A stretch of 52,304 bases of DNA from Streptomyces aureus. GTDB lineage: Bacteria > Actinomycetota > Actinomycetes > Streptomycetales > Streptomycetaceae. The DNA lies in contig NZ_LIPQ01000009.1 of NCBI RefSeq assembly GCF_001418135.1, positions 1 through 52,304 on the forward strand. Reading direction: 5' to 3'. The notes under the pieces are model-generated. The model made no database searches and had not been told where the DNA came from. It worked only from the letters and a program-made list of their open reading frames with translations. Within the stretch, counting starts at the first letter, position 1. Each line of letters opens with the position of its first letter. Positions 16,317 to 25,039 of the stretch are shown piece by piece. Made by a program: the position numbers and the translations under genes.

Positions 16317-17828
16317 TCAGCCGCCGGACAGGACCCGCACCAGTTCCTCGGCGGTCCTGCAGCGGTCCAGGAGCGACTTCACATGGGCTTTGGTGCCCCG
16401 CAGCGGCTCCAGGGTGGGGACACGCTGGAGGGAGTCCCGGCCGGGCAGGTCGAAGATCACCGAGTCCCAGGAGGCCGCCGCGACGTCGTCGGCGTACTGC
16501 TCCAGGCACCGGCCCCGGAAATAGGCCCGGGTGTCCTCCGGAGGCGCCGTCTCGGCCCGCTCCACCTCGGCCTCGTCCAGGAGCCGCTTCATGCGCCCAC
16601 GGGCCACCAGACGGTTGTAGAGGCCCTTCTCGGGGCGTACGTCCGCGTACTGGAGGTCCACCAGGTGCAGCCGGGCGGCGTCCCAGTCCAGGTCGTCCCG
16701 GCGCCGGTAGCCCTCCATGAGCTCCCGCTTGGCGATCCAGTCGAGCTCGCCGGCCAGGCTCATGGGGTCGTTCTCGAGCCGGTTGAGCGTGTCCTCCCAG
16801 CGGATCAGGACGTCCTTGGTCTGCTCGTCGGCGTCCACGCCGTACCGCTCCTCCACGTACTTCCTGGCCAGCTCGAAGTACTCCATCTGGAGCTGCACCG
16901 CGGTGAGTGTCCGGCCGCTGCGCAGCGTGACCAGGTACTGGAGGGTCGGGTCGTGCGAGACCTGGTGGAGGGTCCGTACCGGCTGGTCGACGGCGAGGTC
17001 GACGGTGATGAAGCCGTCCTCGATCATCGAGAGGACCAGGGCGGTGCTGCCCAGCTTGAGGTAGGTCGAGATCTCCGAGAGGTTCGCGTCGCCGATGATC
17101 ACGTGGAGACGCCGGTACTTCTCGGCGTCGGCGTGGGGCTCGTCCCGGGTGTTGATGATGGGCCGCTTGAGGGTGGTCTCCAGGCCGACCTCGACCTCGA
17201 AGTAGTCGGCGCGCTGGCTGATCTGGAAGCCGTTCTCCCGGCCGTCCTGTCCGATGCCGACCCGTCCCGCGCCGGTCACGACCTGGCGGGAGACGAAGAA
17301 GGGGGTGAGGTGGCGCACGATGTCCGAGAAGGGGGTCTCCCGCTTCATCAGGTAGTTCTCGTGCGTGCCGTAGGAGGCGCCCTTGTTGTCGGTGTTGTTC
17401 TTGTAGAGGTGGATCGGCTGGGCTCCGGGGAGCTGGGCGGCCCGTTCGGCGGCCTCAGCCATGATCCGCTCGCCGGCCTTGTCCCAGAGGACGGCGTCGC
17501 GCGGGTTGGTGACCTCGGGCGCGCTGTACTCGGGGTGGGCGTGGTCCACGTAGAGGCGGGCCCCGTTGGTGAGGATCACGTTGGCCAGGCCGATGTCCTC
17601 GTCGGTGAGCTGGCTGGAGTCGGCGGCCTCGCGGGCGAGGTCGAAGCCGCGGGCGTCCCGCAGCGGGTTCTCCTCCTCGAAGTCCCAGCGGGCGCGGCGC
17701 GCCCGGTGCATCGCCGCCGCGTAGGCGTTGACGATCTGGGACGAGGTGAGCATGGCATTGGCGTTCGGGTGTCCCGGGACGGAGATCCCGTACTCCGTCT
17801 CGATGCCCATTACTCGCCGTACGGTCAT
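16317..17828 (-). CDS. dop: Depupylase/deamidase Dop
   Basis: The 503-residue enzyme shares the PafA fold: [81 protein letters not shown]. It has the Dop-specific segment after the first strand (about residues 35-80, [23 protein letters not shown]) containing the Dop loop, absent from PafA. Dop removes Pup from substrates and, in species with Pup-Gln, deamidates Pup; here Pup already ends in Glu, so depupylation is the expected role. AAGGAGG precedes the ATG by 6 nt. It lies downstream of arc, after a hairpin. Confidence 0.96.
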   Translation of the reverse strand: MTVRRVMGIETEYGISVPGHPNANAMLTSSQIVNAYAAAMHRARRARWDFEEENPLRDARGFDLAREAADSSQLTDEDIGLANVILTNGARLYVDHAHPEYSAPEVTNPRDAVLWDKAGERIMAEAAERAAQLPGAQPIHLYKNNTDNKGASYGTHENYLMKRETPFSDIVRHLTPFFVSRQVVTGAGRVGIGQDGRENGFQISQRADYFEVEVGLETTLKRPIINTRDEPHADAEKYRRLHVIIGDANLSEISTYLKLGSTALVLSMIEDGFITVDLAVDQPVRTLHQVSHDPTLQYLVTLRSGRTLTAVQLQMEYFELARKYVEERYGVDADEQTKDVLIRWEDTLNRLENDPMSLAGELDWIAKRELMEGYRRRDDLDWDAARLHLVDLQYADVRPEKGLYNRLVARGRMKRLLDEAEVERAETAPPEDTRAYFRGRCLEQYADDVAAASWDSVIFDLPGRDSLQRVPTLEPLRGTKAHVKSLLDRCRTAEELVRVLSGG

Positions 17829-17963
17829 GCGGCCCTCCTTGCCCGGCGGCGCTCACTGTGCGCGACTCGGCGGTACCGATGAGCCTAGAGCGGCTCCGCG
17901 CTGGTGGGGAGATCAGTTGCGTATTTCCCTGTGATGCCGGGGGAAATGCTGGATGGAATGCGT

Positions 17964-18000
17964 CGGCTGCGGATGCCCGGTTTCCGGACATCCGCAGCCG
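17964..18000 (-). terminator. Terminator hairpin after arc
   Basis: A 12-bp perfect stem (17964-17975 with 17989-18000) with an inner CCGG/CCGG pairing around TTT lies 10 bp past the arc stop. Confidence 0.75.
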
Positions 18001-18009
18001 GTGGGCGTT

Positions 18010-19776
18010 TTACAGGTACTGACCGGTATTGGCCACCGTGTCGATGGAGCGCCCGGTGTCCGCGCCCTGCTTTCCGGTGACGAGGGTGCGGATGAACACG
18101 ATCCGCTCGCCCTTCTTTCCGGAGATCCGGGCCCAGTCGTCGGGGTTGGTGGTGTTGGGCAGGTCCTCGTTCTCCTTGAACTCGTCCACGCACGCCTGGA
18201 GGAGGTGGGAGACCCGGATGCCCTTCTGGTTGTGGTCGAGGAAGGCCTTGATGGCCATCTTCTTGGCCCGGTCGACGATGTTCTGGATCATCGCGCCGGA
18301 GTTGAAGTCCTTGAAGTAGAGGACTTCCTTGTCGCCGTTGGCGTACGTGACTTCGAGGAAGCGGTTCTCCTCGGATTCGGCGTACATCTGCTCGACGACG
18401 GACTGGATCATTCCGTGGGCGGCCGCCGCCTTGGAACCGCTGTGCTCGGAGATGTCGTCCGAGTGGAGCGGCAGGGTGGCGGTGAGGTACTTCGCGAAGA
18501 TGTCCTTCGCGGCCTCGGCGTCCGGACGCTCGATCTTGATCTTGACGTCGAGCCGGCCGGGTCGCAGGATCGCGGGGTCGATCATGTCCTCGCGGTTGGA
18601 GGCGCCGATGACGATGACGTTCTCCAGGCCCTCCACACCGTCGATCTCGGCGAGCAGCTGGGGGACGATGGTGTTCTCCACGTCCGAGCTGACACCGGAT
18701 CCGCGGGTGCGGAAGAGGGATTCCATCTCGTCGAAGAAGACGATGACGGGGGTGCCCTCGCTCGCCTTCTCCCGGGCACGCTGGAAGACGAGGCGGATGT
18801 GCCGCTCGGTCTCACCGACGTACTTGTTGAGGAGCTCGGGGCCCTTGATGTTGAGGAAGTAGGACTTCCCCGCGGGCTGGCCGGTCACCTCGGCGACCTT
18901 CTTGGCCAGGGAGTTGGCCACGGCCTTCGCGATCAGCGTCTTGCCGCAGCCGGGCGGGCCGTAGAGCAGGATGCCCTTGGGCGGACGCAGTTCGTGCTCC
19001 TTGAAGAGGTCCGGGTAGAGGTAGGGGAGCTCGACCGCGTCCCTGATCAGCTCGATCTGGTTGCCCAGGCCGCCGATCTTGGTGTAGTCGACGTCCGGGA
19101 CCTCTTCCAGAACGAGCTCTTCGACCTCGCTCTTGGGGACCACCTCGTACACGTAGCCGGACCTGGAGTCGAGCAGCAGGGCGTCGCCGGGGCGGATGGT
19201 GACGTCCAGCAGAGGCTCGGCGAGCCTCACCACCCGCTCCTCGTCGGTGTGCCCGACCACCAGGGCGCGCTCGCCGTCCTCGAGGATCTCCTTGAGGGTG
19301 ACGATGTCCCCGGCGCGCTCGAACTCCATGGCCTCGACCACGTTGAGCGCTTCGTTGAGCATGACTTCCTGGCCGCGCTTGAGCTCTTCGAGCTCGATGC
19401 TCGGGCTGACGTTCACCCGGAGCTTGCGGCCCCCGGTGAAGATGTCGCACGTGCCGTCCTCATTGGCCTGCAGGAAGACACCGAAGCCGGCCGGCGGCTG
19501 CGCGAGCCGGTCGACTTCCTCCTTGAGGGCCACGATCTGGTCGCGGGCCTCACGGAGCGTGTTCGCCAGTCGTTCGTTCTGCGCGGACACGCCGGCCAGG
19601 CTGGTCTGCAGCTCGACGATCCGCTCTTCGAGAATCCTCGTGTGTCGCGGAGAGTCGGCGAGCTTGCGGCGCAGGACGGCGATTTCCTGCTCGAGATAGG
19701 CAACCTGACCGGCGGGGTCTTCAGACCCCCGCCCCGGCCGGATGCCGCGGTTGATGTCGTCGTCGTGGGCTGCCAC
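18010..19776 (-). CDS. arc: Proteasome-associated AAA ATPase Arc (Mpa)
   Basis: The 588-residue ATPase has an N-terminal coiled coil (about residues 24-92) that binds Pup, two OB folds (about 95-235), and an AAA module with GPPGCGKT (273-280), Walker [11 protein letters not shown] and the second region of homology ([18 protein letters not shown]). It ends GQYL, the C-terminal docking tail that opens the PrcA gate. The start is GTG 19776, preceded by GGAGG and GAGG sites, giving [20 protein letters not shown]. It is divergent from the ferredoxin gene, with a 20-bp palindrome between them. Confidence 0.97.
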   Translation of the reverse strand: MAAHDDDINRGIRPGRGSEDPAGQVAYLEQEIAVLRRKLADSPRHTRILEERIVELQTSLAGVSAQNERLANTLREARDQIVALKEEVDRLAQPPAGFGVFLQANEDGTCDIFTGGRKLRVNVSPSIELEELKRGQEVMLNEALNVVEAMEFERAGDIVTLKEILEDGERALVVGHTDEERVVRLAEPLLDVTIRPGDALLLDSRSGYVYEVVPKSEVEELVLEEVPDVDYTKIGGLGNQIELIRDAVELPYLYPDLFKEHELRPPKGILLYGPPGCGKTLIAKAVANSLAKKVAEVTGQPAGKSYFLNIKGPELLNKYVGETERHIRLVFQRAREKASEGTPVIVFFDEMESLFRTRGSGVSSDVENTIVPQLLAEIDGVEGLENVIVIGASNREDMIDPAILRPGRLDVKIKIERPDAEAAKDIFAKYLTATLPLHSDDISEHSGSKAAAAHGMIQSVVEQMYAESEENRFLEVTYANGDKEVLYFKDFNSGAMIQNIVDRAKKMAIKAFLDHNQKGIRVSHLLQACVDEFKENEDLPNTTNPDDWARISGKKGERIVFIRTLVTGKQGADTGRSIDTVANTGQYL

Positions 19777-19891
19777 GGTCCTCACCTCCTCCAAGGGGAG
19801 CTGGACGCTTCCTGACCCTACCTGCGTGGGTGGTGATTGAAACCCCTAGATCAAAAAGACTCCGAGGTGTGTCCGATCTTCACCCTTGCGC

Positions 19892-19911
19892 TTCCCCTGT
19901 CGACAGGGGAA
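19892..19911. promoter_or_regulatory. 20-bp perfect palindrome between arc and ferredoxin genes
   Basis: TTCCCCTGTCGACAGGGGAA is a perfect palindrome with no spacer, in the 253-bp intergenic region between divergent arc (start 19776) and the ferredoxin (start 20030). Its position and symmetry fit a dimeric regulator-binding site serving one or both genes. I do not recognise the regulator. Confidence 0.6.
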
Positions 19912-20029
19912 TACCCACCCTTCGCTGCTTGAAAGCGGGCGGTTGTATCGTCGTCTTGGGTCAACACCCGTCAGAGGTGGCCCGACTTACCCGCGAGAAG
20001 CGACACGAGAAGCAGAAACGGCAGGAGAT

Positions 20030-20341
20030 ATGACCGTGCAGCACGAGGCTCCGTCCACGGGCGCCGCAGAGGCGCTGGAGGTCTGGATCGACCAGGACCT
20101 GTGCACCGGGGACGGGATCTGCGCGCAGTACGCTCCCGAGGTCTTCGAGCTGGACATCGACGGGCTCGCTTATGTGAAGAGCGCCGACGACGAGCTCCTC
20201 CAGGACACCGGTGCCACGACGCCGGTCCCGCTGACGCTGCTCCAGGACGTGGTGGACTCGGCGAAGGAGTGCCCGGGCGACTGCATCCATGTGCGCCGGG
20301 TCACGGACAAGGTCGAGGTGTACGGCCCCGACGCGGAGTGA
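20030..20341 (+). CDS. 3Fe-4S/4Fe-4S-type single-cluster ferredoxin
   Basis: The 103-residue protein contains IDQDLCTGDGICAQYAPEVFEL and AKECPGDCIHV. The first motif is C-x5-C with Asp at the usual middle Cys position, as in 3Fe-4S or Asp-ligated 4Fe-4S ferredoxins; CPxxC supplies the remaining ligand plus an extra Cys. Such ferredoxins often pass electrons to P450s, and a P450 gene starts 20 kb away, but no link is shown here. ATG 20030 follows AGGAG at only 2 nt; GTG at 20036 has better spacing (8 nt) and may be the true start. Compared with typical Streptomyces P450 ferredoxins of about 65 residues, it has extra N-terminal residues and an acidic insertion (DDELLQDTGATTPV). Confidence 0.88.
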   Translation: MTVQHEAPSTGAAEALEVWIDQDLCTGDGICAQYAPEVFELDIDGLAYVKSADDELLQDTGATTPVPLTLLQDVVDSAKECPGDCIHVRRVTDKVEVYGPDAE

Positions 20342-20345
20342 CGGG

Positions 20346-20924
20346 TCAGGCGCCGCGCGCTTCGGTCTGTCCTGTACGTACGAAGGCGCCGCCCTTCCAG
20401 TGCCAGCTGACCTGCTCCTTCTCGTCGGGGCAGCAGCTGGGGACGTCGGGGGACGAGTAGCCGAGCAGGGTGGCGTGCACCGCTCCTTCGCGTACGGAGA
20501 AGTCGGTGACGCTCTTGAGGAGCTCGGGCGCGACGAGGGTGGCCACCACGCGCGCGGGTGCGCCGGCGGGCTTGCCCCGGGTGAGGACGTAGACGCCGCT
20601 CGGCGGCGTGCCGGAGCCCGCTTCGCAGTGCACGACCGCAACGGTCTCGGGATTCCCGTCTCCGTCGAGGTCTCCGGAGGCCCGCTTCGCGACCTTGTGG
20701 GGCGCTCCCCCGCAGTCCAGGGGGTAGGCGGCGCCGGCGGCCTCGGGAGCCGGTGCGGGGCTCGGTGCGGTGGCCCGGGTCGCGGTGGCTCCGGCGGGGC
20801 CGGGCTGGAGCAGGCCCGCGAGGGCGACGACCGCGGCGGTCGCGGTGGCGGTGGCGAGCCAGTGGGCCGGCCGGGCGTGGGTGTGTGCGAGGTCCGCGAG
20901 GTCCGGGGCGGCGGAGGGCTGCAC
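20346..20924 (-). CDS. Secreted or membrane-anchored hypothetical protein
   Basis: The 192-residue product has one hydrophobic segment (ATATATAAVVALAGLLQPG, about residues 25-45) after a short N-terminal region, then an exported domain with GDLDGDGNPETVAVVHC, a Dx[DN]xDG calcium-binding-like motif seen in FG-GAP repeats, and CC in SYSSPDVPSCCPDEKE-like context (residues about 163-176). GTG 20924 is chosen because AGGAG lies 9 nt upstream; an upstream GTG (20975) has no ribosome site. It is convergent with the ferredoxin gene, 4 bp apart, with no room for a terminator. Function unknown. Confidence 0.7.
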   Translation of the reverse strand: MQPSAAPDLADLAHTHARPAHWLATATATAAVVALAGLLQPGPAGATATRATAPSPAPAPEAAGAAYPLDCGGAPHKVAKRASGDLDGDGNPETVAVVHCEAGSGTPPSGVYVLTRGKPAGAPARVVATLVAPELLKSVTDFSVREGAVHATLLGYSSPDVPSCCPDEKEQVSWHWKGGAFVRTGQTEARGA

Positions 20925-21043
20925 GCGAGACGTCTCCTGAGGGGGTGGTGCGGCGGGTTTCCGGCATCGTGCCACACGTCACAGGGGGACGGAACCGTCG
21001 GGGTCGGCCTCGTGGGGGGCCGGGGGCCCGCCGAACATGAGGA

Positions 21044-21089
21044 CGCCGCCGTCGAGTTCCCCGCAGTGGGCGGGAACTCGACGGCGGCG
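21044..21089 (-). terminator. Terminator hairpin after trmI
   Basis: A perfect 18-bp stem (21044-21061 with 21072-21089) with a 10-nt loop lies 20 bp past the trmI stop. Confidence 0.8.
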
Positions 21090-21108
21090 CACCGTGGATG
21101 TCGGGACG

Positions 21109-21996
21109 TCAGCCCTTGTTGGGGCCTTCGTAGTCCTCGCCGTAGGCGCCCTTGGCGGGGCGGCGGCGGCGCATCGGGGGCTCGACGCCGTCCGCGAGGC
21201 GGCGGGCGGTGACGAGGAAGCCGGTGTGGCCGATCATGCGGTGATCGGGGCGGACGGCGAGGCCCTCGACGTGCCAGTTGCGGATCATGGATTCCCAGGG
21301 CTGCGGCTCGGCGTAACAGCCGAACTCGCGGATGGATTCCACGGTGCGGGCGAGCTGGGTGGTGGTCGCCACGTAGCAGCAGAGGATGCCGCCGGGGACG
21401 AGTGCCTTGGAGACGGCCTCCAGGCACTCCCAGGGGGCGAGCATGTCCAGGATGACGCGGTCGACGTCGGTGTCGGACAGGTTGTCCTGGAGGTCGCCGA
21501 CGGTCAGCTGCCACGCGGGGTGGGGGCCGCCGAAGTAGCGTTCGACGTTGCCCTTCGCGATCTCGGCGAAGTCCTCGCGGCGCTCGTAGGAGTGCAGCAT
21601 GCCACTATCTCCGATGGCGCGCAGGAGGAAGCTGCTCAGCGAGCCCGAGCCCACTCCCGCTTCCACGACGCGGGCGCCGGGGAAGATGTCGGCGAAGGCC
21701 AGGATCTGCCCCGCGTCCTTGGGGTAGACCACGGCGGCGCCGCGGGGCATGGACAGGACGTAGTCGGGGAGCAGGGGGCGCAGCGCGAGGTAGGCGACGT
21801 TTCCGGTGGTGCGGACAACGCTGCCCTCGGGGGCGCCGATCAGTTCGTCGTGCGGGAAAGAACCCTTGTGGGTGTGGAAGTTCTTTCCCTCTTCGAGCGT
21901 GAACGTGTAGTGACGGCCCTTGGGGTCGGTCAGCTGAACCTGGTCCCCGACCTTGAAGGGCCCGCGTCGGCGGGCGGCACCGGTCGGTTCGGACAT
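21109..21996 (-). CDS. trmI: tRNA (adenine-58-N1)-methyltransferase TrmI
   Basis: The 295-residue enzyme has an N-terminal beta domain (FKVGDQVQLTDPKGRHYTFTLEEGKNFHTHKGSFPHDELIG) and a Rossmann methyltransferase domain: ARVVEAGVGSGSLSSFLLRAIG (SAM motif I), HSYERREDFAEIAKGNVE and DRVILDMLAPWECLEAV. It makes m1A58 in the T-loop of tRNA using SAM. ATG 21996 has no ribosome site but has TACTCT exactly 6 nt upstream (22003-22008), predicting a leaderless mRNA that starts inside the 3' end of the upstream protease gene, whose stop is 18 bp away. An equivalent gene follows the proteasome ATPase region in mycobacteria. Confidence 0.94.
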   Translation of the reverse strand: MSEPTGAARRRGPFKVGDQVQLTDPKGRHYTFTLEEGKNFHTHKGSFPHDELIGAPEGSVVRTTGNVAYLALRPLLPDYVLSMPRGAAVVYPKDAGQILAFADIFPGARVVEAGVGSGSLSSFLLRAIGDSGMLHSYERREDFAEIAKGNVERYFGGPHPAWQLTVGDLQDNLSDTDVDRVILDMLAPWECLEAVSKALVPGGILCCYVATTTQLARTVESIREFGCYAEPQPWESMIRNWHVEGLAVRPDHRMIGHTGFLVTARRLADGVEPPMRRRRPAKGAYGEDYEGPNKG

Positions 21997-22002
21997 GTGA
22001 CC

Positions 22003-22008
22003 AGAGTA
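22003..22008 (-). promoter_or_regulatory. Candidate -10 element for a leaderless trmI mRNA
   Basis: On the minus strand TACTCT is followed by GGTCAC and then the trmI ATG. No ribosome site is present. Confidence 0.45.
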
Positions 22009-22014
22009 CAAGGA

Positions 22015-23205
22015 CTACGAGGAGGGTCGTGCCATGGCCTGGACGAAGGCGCGCTCGACGTCGGTGGTGGAGAGGACTCCGTAGATCTCGCCGGTGTCCT
22101 CGACGACGAGGTATTCGGTGGCCGGGCTGGCGCGGAGGTGGTCGAGGAGGGGCTGGCCGGTGAGTTCGGCGGGGACGCGCATGCCGTCGGTGAGGTCCTG
22201 GGCGAGGGTGCTGACGGCGACCCAGGGGCGGCGGTGTTGGGGGACGGCGGCGATGGCGGCCTCGCGGACGATGCCGGTGGGGTCGCCGTGGCCGTCGACG
22301 ACGACGAGGGCGCGGGCGCCCGCCTCGTTGGCGCGGCGGAGGGCCTCGGAGAGGGGCGTGACGGGCTCGACGGGGATGGCGCGGCGGGTGAGGCTGCGGG
22401 CGCGGAGCTCGGGGAGGTGTTCGCGGAGGCGGGCCATGCGGAGGCTGTTGCCGGCGCCGGTCCAGATGATGGCGGCGAGGATCGCGGCGAGCAGGGCGTC
22501 GGTGACGGTGTTGAGTCCGCTGATGTCGTCGGTGGAGTTGCCGAGGAAGCCGGTGCGGGTGAGCAGGGGCAGGCCGACGAGGACGAGGACGGCGAGGGCG
22601 CGGCCGACCCAGGCGGCGGCGATGGTGCCGCTCATGGGCTTGCCGGTGATCTTCCAGACGACGGCGCGGAGCATGCGGCCGCCGTCGAGGGGGAGCCCGG
22701 GGAGCAGGTTGAAGATCGCGACGATGAGGTTGGAGATCATCAGGCCGGCGAGGAGGACGCCGGGGACGGTGCCGGGCTCGACGGCGTACATCGAGAGATA
22801 GAACACGCCGGCGAGGACGAGGGAGAGGAGGGGGCCGACGAAGGCGAGGACGAATTCGCGGCCGGGGGTCTCGGTCTCCTTCTCGATCTCGGAGACGCCG
22901 CCGAAGAACTGGAGCTGGATGCGGCGCACCGGGAGTTTGAAGCGGAGCGCGGCGATGGTGTGGGCCAGTTCGTGGACGAGTACGGAGGCGTAGAAGGCGA
23001 CGGCGAAGAAGAGGGAGACGAGGTAGCGGGCGGCGCCGAGTTCGGGCAGTACGCGCTCGATCTGGTCGCCGAAGACCCAGGTGATGAGGGCGGCGACGAG
23101 GAACCAGCTGGGGGCGACGTAGACGGGCACGCCGAAGGGGCGGCCCATGAGGATGCCGCCGCCGGGCTCCTCGGTCCGCTGCGGCTTGGGCTCGTCCTGG
23201 TTCAC
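22015..23205 (-). CDS. Site-2 protease (M50) with CBS domains
   Basis: The 396-residue membrane metalloprotease has HELAH in a hydrophobic helix (VLVHELAHTIAALRFKLP), the second zinc-ligand motif FNLLPGLPLDGGRMLRA, and about six hydrophobic segments. The C-terminal cytosolic part (about 250-390) resembles a pair of CBS domains (TPLSEALRRANEAGARALVVVD...TEYLVVEDTGEIYGVLSTTDV) that may sense adenine nucleotides. Such proteases cleave membrane proteins within the bilayer. GTG 23205 is chosen for AAGGA 4-5 nt upstream. It is adjacent to trmI and divergent from the RecB-family nuclease. Confidence 0.92.
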   Translation of the reverse strand: MNQDEPKPQRTEEPGGGILMGRPFGVPVYVAPSWFLVAALITWVFGDQIERVLPELGAARYLVSLFFAVAFYASVLVHELAHTIAALRFKLPVRRIQLQFFGGVSEIEKETETPGREFVLAFVGPLLSLVLAGVFYLSMYAVEPGTVPGVLLAGLMISNLIVAIFNLLPGLPLDGGRMLRAVVWKITGKPMSGTIAAAWVGRALAVLVLVGLPLLTRTGFLGNSTDDISGLNTVTDALLAAILAAIIWTGAGNSLRMARLREHLPELRARSLTRRAIPVEPVTPLSEALRRANEAGARALVVVDGHGDPTGIVREAAIAAVPQHRRPWVAVSTLAQDLTDGMRVPAELTGQPLLDHLRASPATEYLVVEDTGEIYGVLSTTDVERAFVQAMARPSS

Positions 23206-23315
23206 GGGTTCCTTTCGTCGCGGAGGGTGACCCACGTCGGTGTGTCACGGTTCGATCATGCAGTGCGACGGGGTCCCAGGTCGATGGTATTCCGCTCGCT
23301 GTCGGTGGCGGGTCG

Positions 23316-23321
23316 TAGGGT
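23316..23321 (+). promoter_or_regulatory. Candidate -10 element for a leaderless nuclease mRNA
   Basis: TAGGGT is followed by 7 nt and then ATG 23329. An AGGG within it could alternatively serve as a weak ribosome site. Confidence 0.4.
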
Positions 23322-23328
23322 CTTCGTC

Positions 23329-24231
23329 ATGAGTACGAGCGAGCAGGTGCCGGCGGAGCCCCGGGCGCCCATGTCGTTGTCGCCCTCCCGGGCGAGCGAT
23401 TTCATGCAGTGTCCGCTGCTGTACCGGTTCCGGGTGATCGACCGGCTGCCGGAGAAGCCGAGCGAGGCGGCGACGCGGGGGACGCTGGTGCACGCGGTGC
23501 TCGAGCGGCTCTTCGACGATCCGGCGGTGGAGCGGACGGCTCCGCGGGCGCGGGCGATGGTTCCGGGGCAGTGGGACCGGCTTCTGGAGTCGAAGCCGGA
23601 GCTGGGTGAGCTGTTCGCGGAGGATCCGGAGGGCGAGCGTCTCGCGGGCTGGCTGGGTGAGGCGGAGCGGCTGGTCGAGCGGTGGTTCACGCTGGAGGAT
23701 CCGACGCGTCTGGAGCCCGCCGAGCGTGAGCTGTTCGTGGAGACGGAGCTGGATTCGGGGCTGCGGTTGCGCGGGGTGATCGACCGGATCGATGTGGCGC
23801 CTTCGGGCGAGGTGCGGATCGTCGACTACAAGACGGGCAAGGCGCCGCGGCCGGAGTACCGGGACGGCGCGCTGTTCCAGATGACGTTCTACGCGCTGGT
23901 GGTGTGGCGGCTGCGGCAGGTGATCCCGCGGCGGCTGCAGCTGGTGTATCTGGGCAGCGGGGAGGTGCTGACGTACGACCCGGTGGAGGCGGATCTGCTG
24001 CGGGTGGAGCGGAAGCTGCTGGCGCTGTGGGACGCGATCCGGCTGGCGACGGAGACGGGTGACTGGCGGCCGCGGCCGACGAAGCTGTGCGGCTGGTGTG
24101 ACCATCAGGCGGTCTGTCCGGAGTTCGGGGGGACTCCCCCGGTCTATCCGTTGAAGATCGTTTCGGTGCGCCCGCCGGAGTCGGGCGATTCGGGGCAGGG
24201 CAGAATGGACCTGGCCCCGCCGGCGCCGTAG
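23329..24231 (+). CDS. RecB-family PD-(D/E)XK nuclease with Fe-S cluster motif
   Basis: The 300-residue protein begins with SLSPSRASDFMQCPLLYRF and ends its core with CGWCDHQAVCPEF: one early Cys plus C-x2-C-x5-C, the arrangement of AddB/Cas4-type nucleases with a 4Fe-4S cluster. The nuclease core is TRGTLVHAVLERLF (with the His), LRGVIDRIDVAPSGEVRIVDYKTGKAP (catalytic Asp, D-x-K) and a QMTFYAL motif. Such enzymes trim DNA ends in repair. It is a stand-alone nuclease without a helicase domain. A homologous gene is next to trmI in mycobacteria. Confidence 0.92.
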   Translation: MSTSEQVPAEPRAPMSLSPSRASDFMQCPLLYRFRVIDRLPEKPSEAATRGTLVHAVLERLFDDPAVERTAPRARAMVPGQWDRLLESKPELGELFAEDPEGERLAGWLGEAERLVERWFTLEDPTRLEPAERELFVETELDSGLRLRGVIDRIDVAPSGEVRIVDYKTGKAPRPEYRDGALFQMTFYALVVWRLRQVIPRRLQLVYLGSGEVLTYDPVEADLLRVERKLLALWDAIRLATETGDWRPRPTKLCGWCDHQAVCPEFGGTPPVYPLKIVSVRPPESGDSGQGRMDLAPPAP

Positions 24232-24273
24232 TGCCGGTGTACCTCGTGAGCTCAGCCCCGTGAAGGAGCCCCT

Positions 24274-24951
24274 GTGACGATCCGCGTCCTCTTGGTCGAC
24301 GATCAGCCGCTGTTGCGCACCGGCTTCCGGATGATTCTGGAGGCGGAGCAGGACATCGCGGTGGTGGGTGAGGCCGGGGACGGTCTCCAGGCGCAGGACC
24401 AGGTGCGGGCCCTGCAGCCGGACGTGGTGCTGATGGACATCCGGATGCCGCGGATGGACGGGGTGGAGGCGACCCGGCAGATCACGGGTCCTGGCCGGGA
24501 CGGTCCGGCGAAGGTCCTGGTGCTGACGACCTTCGATCTCGACGAGTACGTGGTCGAGGCGCTGCGGGCGGGGGCGAGCGGTTTCCTCCTGAAGGACGCC
24601 CCGGCGAACGAGCTGGTGCAGGCGATCCGGGTGGTGGCGGCCGGTGAGGCGATGCTGGCGCCGTCCATCACGCGACGGCTGCTCGACAAGTACTCGGCGC
24701 ATCTGCCGACGGGCGAGGAGCAGATGCCGGACACGCTGAACACCTTGACGGACCGTGAGGTCGAGGTGCTGAAGCTGGTGGCGCGGGGCCTGTCCAACGC
24801 GGAGATCGCGGCGGACCTGTTCGTCAGCGAGACGACGGTGAAGACGCATGTGGGCCATGTACTGACGAAGCTGGGCCTGCGCGACCGGGTGCAGGCCGCG
24901 GTGTACGCGTACGAGAGCGGTCTGGTGCGTCCGGGGGCCAACGGGCAGTAG
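24274..24951 (+). CDS. NarL/LuxR-family response regulator (orphan)
   Basis: The 225-residue regulator has a receiver domain (Asp9, Asp10, phospho-acceptor Asp55 in VVLMDIRMP, Thr in VLVLTTFD, Lys in GFLLKDAP) and a C-terminal LuxR helix-turn-helix (LTDREVEVLKLVARGLSNAEIAADLFVSETTVKTHVGHVLTKLGLRDR, about 156-204). GTG 24274 is preceded by AAGGAG. No histidine kinase is adjacent: the nuclease is upstream and a convergent lipoprotein gene follows after a strong terminator. The receiver residues are intact, so it may be phosphorylated by an unlinked kinase. Confidence 0.93.
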   Translation: MTIRVLLVDDQPLLRTGFRMILEAEQDIAVVGEAGDGLQAQDQVRALQPDVVLMDIRMPRMDGVEATRQITGPGRDGPAKVLVLTTFDLDEYVVEALRAGASGFLLKDAPANELVQAIRVVAAGEAMLAPSITRRLLDKYSAHLPTGEEQMPDTLNTLTDREVEVLKLVARGLSNAEIAADLFVSETTVKTHVGHVLTKLGLRDRVQAAVYAYESGLVRPGANGQ

Positions 24952-24977
24952 CCCCGGCGGGTACGAGGGCGGCAGGT

Positions 24978-25026
24978 ACGACGGAGGGGCCCGGTGCGCG
25001 TGACGCGCGCCGGGCCCCTCCGTCGT
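24978..25026. terminator. Bidirectional terminator between response regulator and lipoprotein gene
   Basis: A 17-bp perfect stem (24978-24994 with 25010-25026) plus an inner GCGCG/CGCGC pairing lies between convergent genes. Confidence 0.85.
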
Positions 25027-25039
25027 GTCCGTGGGCGGG

